64,000 bases of DNA from Apostichopus japonicus. Its lineage: Eukaryota > Echinodermata > Holothuroidea > Aspidochirotida > Stichopodidae. Positions 61,401 to 64,000 of the stretch are shown here, piece by piece (position 1 is the stretch's first letter; each line of letters starts with the position of its first letter). The position numbers and the translations under genes are program-made. The notes under the pieces are model-generated. The model did not search any database. It had not been told where the DNA came from and saw only the letters and a program-made list of their open reading frames with translations. The stretch lies in the NCBI RefSeq assembly GCF_037975245.1, contig NC_092572.1:845501-909500 (forward strand). Direction: 5' to 3'.

Positions 61401-63125
61401 ACCTTGTTATATATTCAATAACGACGTGCGCTATGTAAACCTAACGGTGAGCTATTTCCTTGTAGAATACATCATATGTGTACTAAGTGGTATACTACTA
61501 GTGTGTGTCAGTCCATTTAGCCTTTGTAGGCATTTAGGAGGAAAACTCTTCCAAAAGGGAAAAAAGAATATGAAAAACTACACAAACTTAATACTGAAAA
61601 ATAATTAAAGTATAAACTAAATATGAACTATTGTTTAATCCATAAAGTTACTTAGTACATAATGTAAGGCAAATTCATTTATTTAAAGATCGTGAGCCTA
61701 TAGTACAGCAATGATACTCATATGTTATTCGTGTTCTGATTTTCATAAAGGGGCATACTGAATAATCGGGCAATCGGGCAGTTCCCAAGAGTCTAGAAAA
61801 ATAGGGCCCAATGACTGTTTGTTTCAGTGTGGCCTATATCACTGTCAGTCTTTCCCTGTTGTCATGTCTGCCGAGAGGGCTCAGGGGATACATCGGTCTG
61901 GTCCTGGTTGAGATTATAGGTCCAAGAAAATAAAGAACAACATAAGAAAAGATAAAAAGGAATCCAATTACGTAATTGTATCGTTACCTGAATTAACTAG
62001 TAGGTCAATATTTGAATTATACGATGGTGTTGTAAATATATTCATTTTAAACAAAATTGAACAATGAACTACTAGAAAGACGCACAGAGAAAGTATTTGT
62101 GAACTCATCATTAAATTTTACTTTATCTTTGAATGTGATCTAAGCTTGATGAATGGAAGAGAAATTGTGATCTTGTTACCAGAAAATCAGGGAAAATTAC
62201 GGTAGCCACCAAAACGATATGCAATGTACAAGGCAGAGAGCGTAGAGAAATGTATAACATACAAGTATGTTACTGTTTACTATAATTACAGACTGAGTCT
62301 GACTTTTCGGCATCTATCGAATGGATACATTTACTACACTAGCTTTAGAAAGAAAATATGAAGATAAAATTATCGAATAAGAAACTTATGAGTAAATGTG
62401 TAACCTATATGTTGAGGAAATTAGTGAAACGTTAACCACAGTAGATTTGTTACGTTCTATAGCTTTCAACTGACTGACTCTGTCAATGTTATCTATATTT
62501 ATGGAATATATCATAAACTTTTGATGTTGTTAATTTCAAGAGAATGAAAAAAGAGTATTTGAATTTTATGTCTACTAGCCTTGTCAAGACGTCAATACAA
62601 ACATTACAGAATACAGACGATCACATCAAACATACTTATTGTAACCACAGAGAACAACAAGTTGACTTCTAAAAAGGGAAACATTCCAATGCGTTGATAA
62701 CCTTATTACGAAACATAGTAGTATCAAAATATGCGAGAAGTGATTAGGTGAAGAACGGTTAACTAGAAATGGCATGTCATTGGTGAGGTCCAATGATATG
62801 TTGAAACAGCCCATGAAAGATCAAAGTTGCATTTGTTGTTTTTACAAAGTGTTTAAAAGTTATGCTAAACATGTACAGCATAATAATAATAAATCACAGA
62901 AAGTAAGCCAATTGATACCAATGAGAACCCGGGTCTACTATCGTGCATGATGAATATTTAAATGCGGATGTAAACCCTGTTGTAGTATCATGAGATCTCA
63001 CGGAAGTACTGGTCAATAATGACTGACGATAAGAATATATGTGACACACTGTTATACTCTATAATATGATATATGTGTAGGTAGCTCCTGTAGCTTCAGG
63101 GATTCTTGAGGTTTCGTAGCAATTA
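58440..63125. repeat. Segmental duplication block R, copy 3
   Basis: Collinear with 8960-13635, including the U2-like fragment, the 170-bp-type module (59700-59960), the ORF at 60324-60599 and the hAT-like fragment near 61750. It ends just before the stop codon of gene copy 4. No gene supported. Confidence 0.7.
58601..58640 (+). pseudogene. U2 snRNA-like fragment, block R copy 3
   Basis: CTCGGCCTTTTGGCTAAGAT followed by C is identical to the conserved 5' part of metazoan U2 snRNA. The next bases (TTAGTATTATGTTCC) are a degraded version of the branch-site region. The Sm site and 3' hairpins are absent, so it is not a functional snRNA gene. Confidence 0.5.
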
Positions 63126-63160
63126 CCAATCACCAGCACGAGAACCTAGTCACACCCAGT

Positions 63161-63286
63161 TCACACTCCAGCATGGTAAATTTGTTCTGCATAGGTAGGT
63201 TGAGCGGTATCAGGGGCTCTCATAGGTAAATACGTCGTAGGTATCGGTATCTCGTAAGAACTGTCCGCGATTAATTTCTCAAATAT
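63161..63286 (-). CDS. Pseudokinase receptor, copy 4, last exon only
   Basis: A 126-nt terminal exon (41 codons plus TGA) matching 14762-14887 and 37301-37426, with YEIP, YLPM and YAEQ intact and a good acceptor at 63287. The rest of the gene must lie beyond 64000 on the minus strand; 63290-64000 is the intron and matches the copies 2 and 3 introns. It extends the array to at least four copies. Confidence 0.72.
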   Translation of the reverse strand: MFEKLIADSSYEIPIPTTYLPMRAPDTAQPTYAEQIYHAGV

Positions 63287-64000
63287 CTGTTAAGGGATAA
63301 TGCAGGGACTTTTGCAAGATACTTTCACAATATAAATGCTAAATACAATATGCAACGTTGCCTGAACTGACCTTACAGACTTTCTTTACATAAAAGGTAC
63401 AATCAAATATAGAGAAATTATATATGAGAAGTTGTAAATAAGTTAGATATGAACATTTCTGTGAATCTCTTTAAGCTGGTTATACGAGACAGCTGTATAA
63501 TTACAACGATCCTCTATCGATTATAAACTATTATTACACACACTGCCTAACGTTAAGCTGATAATATGACACTGCTATATAATCACAACTATCCATTAAA
63601 GATTATTATTATGACACTGCGTAACGTCAAGCTGGTAACATGCTACTGCTGTACAATTACAACTACCATTATCGGTTATTTATATACACTTTTTAACGTA
63701 AAGCTACATATTCAGTTACATCACTTTTTGTACGTGACATAGTACATCATGGTGCTCGACATAAGAACGTTATTGTGAATAAAAAGCCGTTTACTTCAGT
63801 AAATTTGTGGCAGTTTTCTCTGTAAAATCATAAAATTTTATGAATTATATTACACGTTTCCATATTGCGTTAGTTATCAGAATGCTTTAGCTCGGTTGCT
63901 ATCAACACCATATAAACTAAACCTCACTTAATATTCCATTCTCGACTTCATTCCCTACCCTTGGATTTCAATTTGACAGCGGGGATGACTAACATGATGC

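Overview
This is an AT-rich, intron-rich animal nuclear segment, not bacterial: short exons with GT/AG splice sites, tRNA-derived SINEs, a 5'-truncated non-LTR retrotransposon, hAT-type DNA transposons, microsatellites and large tandem segmental duplications. Immunoglobulin-domain receptors with an RTK-like cytoplasmic domain, next to an Ig-TM-NACHT locus with NLR-type motifs, suggest a marine invertebrate deuterostome, perhaps an echinoderm. That placement is inference; no single gene proves it.

The window is built on a tandem array of four copies of one minus-strand gene: copy 1 (190-3837, 3' end off the window), copy 2 (14762-26884, complete), copy 3 (37301-47945, damaged) and copy 4 (63161 onward, only the last exon). 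I assembled the exons by hand from splice sites and phase. Copy 2 gives a 1773-nt ORF (590 codons plus stop): signal peptide, one Ig-like domain, a stalk built from micro-exons, one TM helix, a Ser-rich juxtamembrane region, a tyrosine-kinase-like domain and a Tyr-rich tail. The kinase fold is recognisable, but the glycine loop, VAIK lysine, HRD aspartate, catalytic-loop Asn and DFG glycine are all replaced, so it is a predicted pseudokinase. The tail keeps YEIP, YLPM and YAEQ in every visible copy.

The array is modular. The cytoplasmic module, and an older TM exon at its 5' end, are shared by copies 1-3. The ectodomain cassette is copy-specific: absent upstream of copy 1, one Ig plus micro-exons in copy 2, two Ig domains and an unrelated TM exon in copy 3. 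All cassette exons are phase 1, so they can be exchanged without breaking frame. Copy 3 has a frameshift in the old TM exon and a roughly 57-bp deletion that removes one kinase exon's donor, truncating the protein before the tail. A second shared block (about 8.9-13.6, 34.2-37.3 and 58.4-63.1 kb), with no convincing gene, lies just 3' of the gene copies.

Head-to-head with copy 3 is a plus-strand locus (50194-56104): signal peptide, two Ig-like exons, a TM segment, then a NACHT NTPase with Walker A and B motifs. It carries a stop codon at the conserved Ig tryptophan and several frameshifts, and probably an LTR insertion, so it is a pseudogene; its Ig-TM-NACHT layout is nevertheless notable. 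The rest is repeats: a roughly 940-bp tandem repeat (5.4-8.2 kb), an exact 210-bp x 4 intronic repeat (39361-40200), nested hAT elements in the copy 2 3' UTR, a LINE inside a SINE, and (AT)n, (AC)n and (CAT)n tracts.
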